Program-made: the position numbers and the translations under genes | Source of the DNA: Burkholderiales bacterium | GTDB lineage: Bacteria; Pseudomonadota; Gammaproteobacteria; Burkholderiales; Burkholderiaceae_C | DNA: 13,346 bases | Direction of reading: 5' to 3' | Assembly (NCBI GenBank): GCA_028869035.1 | Contig: JAGWTL010000046.1 | Coordinates: forward strand, 1 to 13,346 | Part shown: piece after piece, positions 7,320-13,346 of the stretch | Layout of the letters: each line of letters starts with the position of its first letter | Numbering within the stretch: position 1 is the first letter of the stretch | The notes under the pieces: generated by a model | The model's database searches: none | What the model was told of the DNA's origin: nothing | The model's input: only the letters and a program-made list of their open reading frames with translations

Positions 7320-7997
7320 TCAGGCCAGCGCCAGCGCGATGTCGCTGGTGGGCGGCTGGCGGTCGAAGGTGAGGTTGGCCATCACGTGCTGCAGGTGCTC
7401 GTCCATCAGGCGCACGGCCAGGGCTTCGTCCTTGGCGGCCACGGCCCTGACGATTTCCACATGCTCCTCGTTGGAGTGCTCGGCCGCGCTCTTGGACTGG
7501 TAGACCAGGGTGATCAGCGCACAGCGCGAGATCAGCTCCTCCAGCAGCTCGGCCAGTACCAGATTGCCCGTGAGTTCGGCCATGCGCACGTGGAAATCGC
7601 CGAGCAGCTCGTTGCGACCAGGCACGTCGTTGTTGGCCACGGCCTTCTTCTCCTCGGCGACATGGGCACGCAGGGCCTTGATCTTGGCCGGCGTGGCCTG
7701 ACGCACGAAGGTGCGCACCATCTCCAGTTCCAGCATGCGGCGGACCCCGAAGACCTGTCGGGCCTCGTCTACCGAGGGCGTGGCCACAAAGGCACCGCGC
7801 GCGGGTTCGAGCCGGATCAGGCGGTTCTGCGCCAGCTGGAACAGGGCCTGGCGCACCAGGGTGCGCGAGACGCCAAAATGGTCGGCCAGCTTCTGCTCCG
7901 CCAGCTTGGTGCCGGGGTGCAGGCGGTGCTCGACGATGGCGCGGGTAAGCGATTCAACGATCTGACGGGTGCTGGACGATTCCATTGAATTAATCAT
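7320..7997 (-). CDS. GntR family (FCD) transcriptional regulator of urate catabolism
   Basis: A 225-aa one-component regulator. Residues about 10-75 are the GntR winged helix-turn-helix (LAEQKLADHFGVSRTLVRQAL, here split as helix 2-3 around 32-52, wing around 60-72). Residues about 78-215 are an all-helical FCD ligand domain with a probable metal/ligand site from D134, H136, H179 and H201 (motifs GDFH, EEHVEIV, DEHLQHV). The ATG at 7997 is chosen because GGAA lies about 7 nt before it; the ATG at 7985 has no ribosome site. It is the first gene of its operon and divergent from uraH, with the shared operator directly upstream, so autoregulation and control of uraH-puuD and the permease are likely. 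The ligand is probably a urate-pathway intermediate, which is inference. Confidence 0.92.
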   Translation of the reverse strand: MINSMESSSTRQIVESLTRAIVEHRLHPGTKLAEQKLADHFGVSRTLVRQALFQLAQNRLIRLEPARGAFVATPSVDEARQVFGVRRMLELEMVRTFVRQATPAKIKALRAHVAEEKKAVANNDVPGRNELLGDFHVRMAELTGNLVLAELLEELISRCALITLVYQSKSAAEHSNEEHVEIVRAVAAKDEALAVRLMDEHLQHVMANLTFDRQPPTSDIALALA

Positions 7998-8013
7998 AGC
8001 TGAATTCCAAAAA

Positions 8014-8041
8014 ATTGTATACACTTTTGGTAGACTGTATC
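8014..8041 (-). promoter_or_regulatory. Possible gntR operon promoter
   Basis: On the minus strand TACAAT (8014-8019, five of six matches to the -10 consensus) lies 16 bp after GATACA (8036-8041). Both boxes are inside or touching the operator at 8015-8037, which fits autorepression. The -10 box is about 17 bp from the chosen ATG. Confidence 0.4.
8015..8037. promoter_or_regulatory. Predicted GntR operator in the gntR-uraH divergent region
   Basis: TTGTATACA (8015-8023, containing the palindrome TGTATACA) is followed 14 bp on by the degenerate unit GGTAGACTG (8029-8037). The layout and 17 of 23 bases agree with the site before the permease gene (3076-3098, opposite strand). It sits 18 bp from the gntR start and about 90 bp from uraH, so one bound dimer or pair of dimers could control both directions. 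Confidence 0.65.
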
Positions 8042-8124
8042 GGTTGCCACAAACAAACCGATGCGGAAATTCCGCGCGCAGGCACGAAGCCTGCATATCA
8101 GCGTTACTCTGGAGAAGGCCGATC

Positions 8125-8478
8125 ATGGGACTCAGCACCCACGTACTCGACACCATGCATGGCTGCCCCGCCGCGGGCATGCAGGTGGCGCTCTATACCA
8201 CCCAAGGCGGGCGCGCGGAACTGGTGCGCCGCTTTGCGCTGGACGCCAACGGGCGCAATCCCGAGGGCCTGCTTTACGATCATGCCAGCCTCAAGGCCGG
8301 CACCTACCGCCTGAGCTTCGATGTGAAGGGCTACTTCCTGTCGCGCGGCGTGGCGCTGCCCGAGCCGGCCTTCCTGGACCAGGTGGCGCTCGATTTCGGT
8401 GTGGCCGACGCGACGCAGCACTACCATGTGCCCTTGCTGGTCAGTCCCTGGAGCTATTCGACCTACCGCGGGAGCTGA
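8125..8478 (+). CDS. uraH: 5-hydroxyisourate hydrolase (transthyretin-like)
   Basis: A 117-aa enzyme that hydrolyses 5-hydroxyisourate, the product of urate oxidation, to OHCU. It shows the full family layout: N-terminal LSTHVLDT with H6, the central R44 (in ANGRNPEG), H99/H101 in HYHVPLLVSPWSYS, and the C-terminal tetrapeptide YRGS that separates HIU hydrolases from vertebrate transthyretin. These correspond to the catalytic His-Arg-His set of the family. No signal peptide is seen, so it acts in the cytoplasm. The ATG at 8125 is preceded by GGAGAAGG (8111-8118). It is the first gene of the rightward operon, divergent from gntR, and its product feeds the UraD domain encoded on the other operon. 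Confidence 0.96.
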   Translation: MGLSTHVLDTMHGCPAAGMQVALYTTQGGRAELVRRFALDANGRNPEGLLYDHASLKAGTYRLSFDVKGYFLSRGVALPEPAFLDQVALDFGVADATQHYHVPLLVSPWSYSTYRGS

Positions 8479-8525
8479 CGCAGCCCTCAACCGACCCGAT
8501 TCCACCCCGGTCGCAGCGGCGCAGA

Positions 8526-8546
8526 CGGTGCCTGTCACAGGCATCG
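8526..8546. repeat. Inverted repeat between uraH and puuD
   Basis: TGCCTGT-C-ACAGGCA (8529-8543) is a perfect 15-bp dyad, extendable as RNA by C-G, G-C and G-U pairs to about 10 bp. It lies in the 166-bp gap between uraH and puuD. No U-tract follows, so it is not a standard terminator. A second small dyad, CGTGTCACACG, is at 8610-8620. Either could be a protein site or an mRNA processing structure; function is unknown. Confidence 0.4.
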
Positions 8547-8644
8547 CCAGGGCGCGACCCCAGGGGCTCACAGCGCCCGCAGTGGTGAGCCTGGTTCTTG
8601 TATGGTCAGCGTGTCACACGTCTTGTCCTATCTATCGAGTCGTC

Positions 8645-9847
8645 ATGGAAACCTATCTGCTTGACTGGGCCAATCTCCTGCTACGCTGGCTGCACGTGAT
8701 CGTGGCCATCGCCTGGATCGGCTCCTCCTTCTATTTCGTCTTCCTCGACAGCAGCCTCACGCTGCCCGAAGACGACAAGCTGCGCGGAGAGGGCGCCACC
8801 GGCGAGCTCTGGGCCGTGCACGGTGGCGGCTTCTACCACCCGGTGAAGTACGCGGTCTCGCCACCCGGCCTGCCGCCGCATCTGCACTGGTTCTACTGGG
8901 AGAGCTACAGCACCTGGCTCAGCGGCTTCGCGCTTTTCCTCGTGTCCTATCTCTGGAGCCCCAGCGTCTATCTGATCGATCCGCGTGTGATGGACTGGTC
9001 GCCCGCCGCCGCCATCGCGGCCGCCCTGGCCTTCCTGGTGCTGTTCTGGATCCTCTACGACCTCGCGTGCCGTACCCTGGGCGGCGGCGAGAAAGGCGAC
9101 GCGAAGGTGGGCGCAGCCGTGGCCCTGCTGGTGGCGCTGACGGCGTGGCTGGCCTGCCACCTGTTTGCGGGGCGCGCGGCCTTCCTGCTGGTGGGGGCCA
9201 TGCTGGCCACGACCATGAGCGCCAATGTGGCCATGTGGATCATTCCCGGCCAGCGCAAGGTGGTGGCCGCGCTCAAGGCCGGCCAGCCCGTGGACCCCAT
9301 CCACGGTGTCCGAGGGAAACAGCGCAGCGTGCACAACACCTATTTCACGCTGCCGGTGCTGTTCGCCATGCTCAGCAACCATTACAGCTTCACCTACGCG
9401 TCTGCGTACAACTGGGTCTTCCTCATCCTCATCATGGCCGCGGGCGCGGCCATCCGCCAGTTCTTCGTGCTGCGTCACGGCTACAAGCTGGGGCGCAATG
9501 CCCATCCCTGGCCGTATGCGGCGGCGGGTGCGGCTGTGCTGCTGGGGCTTATCGTCTGGCTGCGACCGGGGCCGGCGCCAGCGGCACCGGCCCCGGTCGC
9601 GCCGAAAGTCGGTTTGGCTCAGGTGCAGGCCGTGGTGGCGCAGCGCTGCGTGATGTGCCACGGCGAGGCCCTGCAGTCCAAGGGCGTGCGCCTGGACAGT
9701 GCGGCCGAATTGCAACGCCATGCGCAGCAGGTCTACCAGCAGGCAGTGGTGAGCCGGGTGATGCCCATGAACAACGCCACCGGCATGACCGAGGAGGAGC
9801 GCGCCCTGCTGGCGCAGTGGTTCCGCACCGGCGCCCGCGCCGACTGA
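8645..9847 (+). CDS. puuD: Membrane-bound cytochrome c urate oxidase PuuD
   Basis: A 400-aa inner-membrane protein that oxidises urate to 5-hydroxyisourate and passes electrons to the respiratory chain through its own cytochrome c domain, unlike soluble uricase, which makes H2O2. Residues 1-310 hold about eight hydrophobic segments, starting with the typical LLLRWLHVIVAIAWIGSSFYF. A Pro/Ala linker (PGPAPAAPAPVAP) leads to the C-terminal cytochrome c domain with the heme motif CVMCH at 335-339 and likely axial Met at 373 or 375 (VMPMNN). The domain should be periplasmic. The ATG at 8645 gives the family N-terminus; the Shine-Dalgarno is poor (CGAG). It lies between uraH and the oxygenase gene on the same strand. 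The gene is complete and carries all expected elements. Confidence 0.94.
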   Translation: METYLLDWANLLLRWLHVIVAIAWIGSSFYFVFLDSSLTLPEDDKLRGEGATGELWAVHGGGFYHPVKYAVSPPGLPPHLHWFYWESYSTWLSGFALFLVSYLWSPSVYLIDPRVMDWSPAAAIAAALAFLVLFWILYDLACRTLGGGEKGDAKVGAAVALLVALTAWLACHLFAGRAAFLLVGAMLATTMSANVAMWIIPGQRKVVAALKAGQPVDPIHGVRGKQRSVHNTYFTLPVLFAMLSNHYSFTYASAYNWVFLILIMAAGAAIRQFFVLRHGYKLGRNAHPWPYAAAGAAVLLGLIVWLRPGPAPAAPAPVAPKVGLAQVQAVVAQRCVMCHGEALQSKGVRLDSAAELQRHAQQVYQQAVVSRVMPMNNATGMTEEERALLAQWFRTGARAD

Positions 9848-9987
9848 GGCGTCGGCGCAGCGGGGGGTGCCTTGCAGCAAACCTGGCCTGACACTTGCTT
9901 GGATTCTTGCGAGAGTAGAAGCGTTCACCCGGCCTGTGCGGTCGCGGCCGGAAATTGCTCTTGAAATTCAACTTTCAGGAGATCCTT

Positions 9988-10980
9988 ATGACCGCCAAGC
10001 TTTACGACCTCACCGAGCTGCAAAAAGAATCGCGCATGGGCGCGATCGGTGCGCTCGACACCACGCGCGAGATTCGCCGCATCGATCTTTCCAATTTCGA
10101 GGCCCGCAAGGCCGAGATCGCCGACCAGCTCTGGGATGCGGCGGTGGACGTCGGCTTCTTCCAGCTCGTCAACCACGGCATCCGCCCCGAGGAGATCCGC
10201 GCGGCCTTTGCCATGGCCGAGCGCTTCTTCGCCCTGCCGGATGCCGTGAAGGCGCAGTACCCCTTGAAGAAGGCGCTCAACGCCGGCTGGGAAAGCCGCG
10301 CCCAGGTGCGCCCCTCGACCGGTACGCCGGATCAGAAGGAGAGCTACCAGATCACGCGCCCGCACATGGCGGAGTTGTGGCCGGCCGAGGCCGAGCTGCC
10401 GGGCTTCCAGGCCGCGATGCTGGACTTCGAGCGCAAGAGCTGGGCGATCGGCATGCAGGTGCTGTCCTGTTTCGCGTACAAACTGGGCTTCGACGAGGCC
10501 TTCTTCACGCGCGCGCACGACCCCGGGCAGCCCGACTACCAGAGCACGCTGCGCCTGCTGCACTACTACGCGATTCCGCCCGAGGTCCAGGACAAGCTGG
10601 AGCTCTGGCGTGCCGGCGCACACACCGACTTCGATTGCCTCACGCTGCTCTACCAGCAGCAGGGCCAGGGTGGCCTGGAGGTCTGCCCGGGCAAGGAGAT
10701 GGAAGCCCAGGCCTGGACGCCGATTCCGCCGGACGGTGAAACCATCACCTGCAATATCGGCGACATGCTCATGCGCTGGAGCGACGACCGCCTGCCCAGC
10801 AACTTCCACCGCGTGCGCAATCCGCGGCCGGGTGAATATATGGGGCCGCGCTACAGCCTGGCCTTTTTCGCCCAGGCCAACCGCAATGCCGTCATCGAAG
10901 GCCCGGCGCACAAATACCCGGCCATCACGGCGGGCGACTACCTGCGTCAGCGGGTGGCGGCCAACTTCAAGGCCTATTGA
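9988..10980 (+). CDS. Isopenicillin-N-synthase-like Fe(II)/2-oxoglutarate oxygenase
   Basis: A 330-aa soluble non-heme iron oxygenase. Residues about 30-140 are the DIOX_N domain (IDLSNF, VGFFQLVNHGI); about 185-295 are the double-stranded beta-helix core with the iron triad H212, D214 (AHTDFD) and H274 (SNFHRV), and R288/S290 (RYS) for binding 2-oxoglutarate. Start at 9988 has AGGAG 6 nt upstream; the ATG 11 codons earlier lacks such a site. It lies 140 bp after puuD on the same strand, and no terminator is visible in that gap. The substrate is unknown. Fungal thymine-7-hydroxylase belongs to the same superfamily, so oxidation of a purine, methylpurine or pyrimidine is plausible, but only by context. 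The stop overlaps the tail of the convergent deaminase remnant by 7 bp. Confidence 0.9.
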   Translation: MTAKLYDLTELQKESRMGAIGALDTTREIRRIDLSNFEARKAEIADQLWDAAVDVGFFQLVNHGIRPEEIRAAFAMAERFFALPDAVKAQYPLKKALNAGWESRAQVRPSTGTPDQKESYQITRPHMAELWPAEAELPGFQAAMLDFERKSWAIGMQVLSCFAYKLGFDEAFFTRAHDPGQPDYQSTLRLLHYYAIPPEVQDKLELWRAGAHTDFDCLTLLYQQQGQGGLEVCPGKEMEAQAWTPIPPDGETITCNIGDMLMRWSDDRLPSNFHRVRNPRPGEYMGPRYSLAFFAQANRNAVIEGPAHKYPAITAGDYLRQRVAANFKAY

Positions 10981-11237
10981 GCCGCGGGCCTGGTTCTGGT
11001 GCCGTAAGCCGCGGTGCAGCGCCAGAGGAAATCAGCGGAGTAGTTGAGCGCTGCCGTGCGCGCGAGCACCGCCTCCGCGTGGTTGACCGAGTCCACATTG
11101 CTCTGTTCGGCCAGCACGGTCTCGCCATCGGGCGCGACCAGGATCGCACCGAAGGGATGGCGCCCGAGCTCGTCACGCGCACGACGCGCCACTTCGTTGG
11201 CGCGCCGCAGGTGGCGGATGACTTGCCCGGGAGACAC
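10974..11237 (-). pseudogene. Truncated nucleoside/guanine deaminase (zinc-site half only)
   Basis: An 87-codon frame starting with GTG at 11237 matches the N-terminal half of the CMP/dCMP-type nucleoside deaminase family: helix LRRANEVARRARD, then HPFGAILVAPDGE, then the zinc ligand and catalytic Glu in NHAEAV. After WRCT the expected CTLYTSxEPCAMC segment is absent; 12 unrelated residues (from AAYGT to PAAQ) lead to a TAG that lies inside the 3' end of the oxygenase gene. Both zinc cysteines and the C-terminal half are therefore missing and the product cannot be an active deaminase. The direct repeat AGCCGCGG at 10980-10987 and 11007-11014 marks the junction. It begins 12 bp after the permease stop and was probably the last gene of the ABC operon. 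The relatives it came from include guanine deaminases and cytosine deaminases. Confidence 0.82.
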
Positions 11238-11249
11238 AGGAGACCCTTG

Positions 11250-12023
11250 TCAACCCTGCGAGCCGCGGTGCGCCCACCCCGTCGTGTGCCTCTCGATGAA
11301 ACTGAAGAGTTCGTACATGGCCATGGCCATGGCGCCCACCACGAGCAGGCCGCTGAAGGCCAGGCCCATCTGCATGGCCGAGCCGGCCGAGATCAGCAGG
11401 TAGCCGATGCCTTCGTTGGCGGCGGTCATCTCGGACACCGTGGTGCCCACGAAGGCCAGGGTGATGGCCACCTTGAGCGAGCCGAAGAAGTAGGGCATGG
11501 AGCGCGGCAGGCCCACCTTGATCAGCACGTCCCAGCGCCTGGCGCCCAGCACGCGCAGCACGTCTTCGAGCTCGGGCTCCAGCGTGGCCAGGCCGGTGGC
11601 GATGTTGACCGTGATGGGGAAGAAACTGATCAGGAAAGCCGTGAGGATGGCCGGGCCGATGCCGATGCCGAACCAGACCACCAGGATGGGCACAAAGGCC
11701 GCCTTGGGCAGGGCGTTGAAGGCGGTCATCAGCGGGTAGACCGCGGCATAGGCCAGGCGCGAGCTGCCGATCAGGAAACCCAGCAGCACCCCCACCACGA
11801 TGGCGATGCCGAAGCCCGCCAAGGTGACCCAGAAGGTGCGCCAGGCATGGGCGGCGATGACGGCCTTGTGTTGCAGGGTCTGTTCCCAGATGCGCAGGGG
11901 GCTGGGGAAGATGAATTCCGAGACATTGAAGGCCGAGGTGATGATCTGCCAGAGGATGACGATGGCGACCAGCAGCAGCAGCGGGGACCAGCGTTCGAGG
12001 TGTTTGCGGTGTTTCGCATTCAT
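11250..12023 (-). CDS. ABC transporter permease (SsuC/TauC/ThiX-type)
   Basis: A 257-aa inner-membrane subunit of an ABC importer from the nitrate/sulfonate/taurine/pyrimidine-precursor group (BPD_transp_1 domain). It has about six hydrophobic segments beginning at residue 14 (LLLLVAIVILW), the typical FPSPLRIW loop, and the cytoplasmic EAA-type loop EPELEDVLRVLGARRWDVL followed by KVGLPRSMP, which docks on the ATPase. The ATG at 12023 has GGAGA 8 nt upstream. It follows the ATPase gene by 25 bp and is followed by the broken deaminase gene. The deaminase neighbour and the urate locus suggest a nucleobase or purine-derived substrate, which is an inference; this importer family carries many small organic acids and heterocycles. 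Confidence 0.93.
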   Translation of the reverse strand: MNAKHRKHLERWSPLLLLVAIVILWQIITSAFNVSEFIFPSPLRIWEQTLQHKAVIAAHAWRTFWVTLAGFGIAIVVGVLLGFLIGSSRLAYAAVYPLMTAFNALPKAAFVPILVVWFGIGIGPAILTAFLISFFPITVNIATGLATLEPELEDVLRVLGARRWDVLIKVGLPRSMPYFFGSLKVAITLAFVGTTVSEMTAANEGIGYLLISAGSAMQMGLAFSGLLVVGAMAMAMYELFSFIERHTTGWAHRGSQG

Positions 12024-12048
12024 GATGATTTCTCCGAGGCGCCTGTCT

Positions 12049-12945
12049 TCATTGCGGGAACACCGCAGAACCGGCTTCGCCGGGCTGCTGGTGTTGTCCC
12101 CCAGGGGGGGATGACGGCCGACGGGCCGGCACAGGGGGGCTTCTCATCGCACCGATGTGGCCGCGCAGTTCGTGCACGATGCCGGTGAACTCGGGGGTGT
12201 AGGTCACTTCGAGCTCGCGCGGGCGGGGCAGATCGATCTGCCGCTGCACCACAAAACGTCCCGGACTCTTGCTCATGACGTAGACGGTGTCGGCCAGGAA
12301 GACCGATTCGCGCAGGTCGTGCGTGACCAGGATGACGTTGAACTTCTGTGCCTGCCAGAGGTCGCGCAGGGTGCACCAGAGTTCCTCCCGCGTGAAGGCA
12401 TCGAGCGCGCCGAAGGGTTCGTCCAGCAGCAGCATCTTGGGTTCGTGGATCAGGGCTCGGCAGATGCTCGCGCGCTGCTGCATGCCACCCGAGAGCTCCC
12501 AGGGAAATTTTTTGGCATAACCGCCCAGGCCCACGGTCTCGAGCAGCTTGAGCGCACGCTCCTCGAACTCCTTGCGGCGGTCCTTGAACTGCGAGCGGTA
12601 GGGCTCAACGATTTCCAGCGGCAGCAGCACGTTGTCCAGCGTGGTCCGCCAGGGCAGCAGGGAGGGGGCTTGGAAGGCCATGCCGGATACCTTGAGCGGG
12701 CCGGTCACGGGCTGTCCGTCGACACGGATGCGGCCCATGCTGGGCATCTTGAGGCCGGTCGTCAGCTTCATGAAGGTGGACTTGCCGCAGCCCGAGGGCC
12801 CGACGATGGCGATGAACTCGCCCTGGTGCACGTTGAGGTTGATGGCTTCGACCGCGAAGGCGTTCTGGGCCAGCAGCTCGTCGTTGTAGGCCAGCCAGAC
12901 ATCGTCGAACTGGACGAAGGGAGGGGAGGTGGTTTCGGTCGCCAT
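12049..12945 (-). CDS. ABC transporter ATP-binding protein (SsuB/TauB-type), C-terminus altered
   Basis: A 298-aa ATPase of the same importer. Walker A GPSGCGKST (49-57), Q-loop Q92 (MAFQAPSLLPWRT), signature LSGGMQQR (151-158), Walker B MLLLDEP (171-177) and switch H209 (VTHD) are all present, so it should be functional. Homology-like sequence ends near HELRGHIGAMR (about 268). The last 30 codons (SPPVPARRP and so on) are Pro/Gly/Gln-rich and are encoded by a dispersed GC-rich repeat at 12054-12141. The ATG at 12945 has no visible Shine-Dalgarno sequence, and an intrinsic terminator lies between it and the upstream binding-protein gene. The permease gene follows 25 bp downstream. Confidence 0.93.
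   Translation of the reverse strand: MATETTSPPFVQFDDVWLAYNDELLAQNAFAVEAINLNVHQGEFIAIVGPSGCGKSTFMKLTTGLKMPSMGRIRVDGQPVTGPLKVSGMAFQAPSLLPWRTTLDNVLLPLEIVEPYRSQFKDRRKEFEERALKLLETVGLGGYAKKFPWELSGGMQQRASICRALIHEPKMLLLDEPFGALDAFTREELWCTLRDLWQAQKFNVILVTHDLRESVFLADTVYVMSKSPGRFVVQRQIDLPRPRELEVTYTPEFTGIVHELRGHIGAMRSPPVPARRPSSPPGGQHQQPGEAGSAVFPQ
12054..12141. repeat. GC-rich dispersed (REP-like) repeat at the end of the ATPase gene
   Basis: This 88-bp stretch holds three short dyads: CCGGC-TTC-GCCGG (12071-12083), CCCCC-A-GGGGG (12098-12108) and CGGCC-GACG-GGCCG (12115-12128), bordered by GCGGGAACACCGC on one side and a G-run (12134-12139) on the other. I recognise this composition from repeats scattered between genes in Comamonadaceae genomes; that is memory, not a search. 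It overlaps the last 30 codons of the ATPase. Only one copy is present in the window. Confidence 0.6.
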
Positions 12946-12957
12946 GGTGTTTTATGC

Positions 12958-12984
12958 AAAAAAATGGCCAGACATGCTGGCCAT
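12958..12984 (-). terminator. Intrinsic terminator between the binding-protein and ATPase genes
   Basis: ATGGCCAG (12964-12971) and CTGGCCAT (12977-12984) form an 8-bp perfect stem with a 5-nt loop, and on the minus strand it runs straight into seven T (12958-12964). It starts 22 bp after the binding-protein stop and ends 12 bp before the ATPase ATG. It probably acts as a partial terminator that keeps binding-protein mRNA above that of the membrane parts. Confidence 0.85.
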
Positions 12985-13006
12985 GGGGTTCAGATCACCA
13001 TGCGGC

Positions 13007-13346
13007 TCACTTCTTGGCCGGCGGCAGGATGTTCAGTTCGGCCGCGCTCGGCAGCATGGAGCCGTTCCAGATGGCGGCGGCGTCGACGCGGGTCTTGGTG
13101 CCGAACGCGTCGGACACCTGCGAAGCCATCAGCGACAGGCGGCCGGCGTTGACCTGGCCGAACCCTTCCTTGCGTGCGTCCGGGCTGGCGACCACCGAGT
13201 CGATGGCCATCTTCAGGCGGCGGGTTTCAAGTTCCACGTTGATGATGCCGTCGCGTGCCTTGACGGTCTCGATGCCGGCGGCCGGGTTGGCCATCACTTC
13301 CTTGGCGCCCTTGGTGAAGGCCTTGAGGAAGGCCTTGATCAGCTCG
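13007..13346 (-). CDS. ABC transporter substrate-binding protein, C-terminal part (NMT1/SsuA-like)
   Basis: The last 112 residues of a periplasmic binding protein; the gene starts beyond the right edge, so no signal peptide can be seen. The segment reads as an open frame from the edge to TGA at 13007. It fits the C-terminal lobe of the NMT1/THI5-SsuA family: FLKAFTKGAKEVMANPAAGIE, where aspartate or proline after the helix is usual, then the helix with RRLKMAIDSV and the end region WNGSMLPSAAELNI. It is upstream of, and in the same direction as, the ATPase and permease genes, which defines the importer. The ligand cannot be read from this part. Nucleobase, methylpurine or hydroxypyrimidine uptake is suggested only by the deaminase remnant and the urate genes. 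Confidence 0.85.
   Translation of the reverse strand, partial: ELIKAFLKAFTKGAKEVMANPAAGIETVKARDGIINVELETRRLKMAIDSVVASPDARKEGFGQVNAGRLSLMASQVSDAFGTKTRVDAAAIWNGSMLPSAAELNILPPAKK

Noticed and set aside
8598..8620. TTGTATGG followed by CGTGTCACACG as a third GntR operator before puuD
   Set aside because: Only the first half-unit fits; the palindromic core GTATAC and the second unit are missing.
8681..9928. Long - strand frame (415 codons) antisense to puuD
   Set aside because: Opposite a well-supported membrane oxidase; Gly/His/Arg-rich with no motif or ribosome site.
9848..9987. Separate promoter for the Fe(II) oxygenase gene in its 140-bp leader
   Set aside because: CTGACA and TTGCTT elements occur, but no -10 box at a proper distance was found, so the call is not supported.
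9925..10911. Minus-strand frame (328 codons) antisense to the Fe(II) oxygenase
   Set aside because: Shadow of a gene with an intact iron triad; no independent support.
10977..12188. + strand frame (403 codons) across the deaminase remnant, permease and repeat
   Set aside because: Antisense to a clear ABC permease; rich in Gly, His, Gln and Asp as typical shadow sequence.

Overview
The window is a high-GC (roughly two-thirds G+C by eye) bacterial chromosomal segment. Its protein families, codon use and a GC-rich dispersed repeat near 12.1 kb look like a betaproteobacterium, most likely Comamonadaceae (Variovorax, Hydrogenophaga, Acidovorax or a relative). No search was run, so this placement rests on recognition only. 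The core is a urate (purine-ring) catabolism locus built around the membrane cytochrome-c urate oxidase PuuD.

Layout: (1) 1-717, + strand: the C-terminal part of a DEAD-box RNA helicase with an RGG-rich tail, followed by an intrinsic terminator. (2) 775-1233, - strand: a small unknown lipoprotein; 1305-1451, + strand: a possible 48-aa single-pass membrane protein. (3) 1548-3029, - strand: an NCS2 purine (urate/xanthine) permease with its own terminator. (4) 3307-7997, - strand: a tight operon read gntR > puuE (allantoinase) > uraD-allantoate amidohydrolase fusion > M20-like hydrolase. (5) 8125-10980, + strand, divergent from gntR: uraH > puuD > an isopenicillin-N-synthase-like Fe(II) oxygenase. 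(6) 10974-13346, - strand: an ABC importer (substrate-binding protein cut by the window edge > ATPase > permease) ending in a truncated nucleoside deaminase gene.

How it works together: the permease imports urate or xanthine. PuuD oxidises urate to 5-hydroxyisourate, UraH hydrolyses it to OHCU, the UraD domain decarboxylates OHCU to S-allantoin, PuuE opens allantoin to allantoate, and the amidohydrolase domain releases ammonia, CO2 and ureidoglycine. No recognised ureidoglycine/ureidoglycolate enzyme is present; the M20-like protein is a candidate for that or a side step. The GntR/FCD repressor probably controls both of its divergent operons and the permease, because a related 23-bp operator with the core TGTATACA lies at 8015-8037 and 3076-3098.

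Most interesting points: the M20-like protein lacks several canonical metal ligands; the enzyme fusion joins two non-consecutive steps; an oxygenase of unknown substrate sits in the urate operon; the deaminase lost its second zinc half at a microhomology junction; a dispersed repeat seems to have rewritten the C-terminus of the ABC ATPase; and a terminator lies between the binding-protein and ATPase genes.
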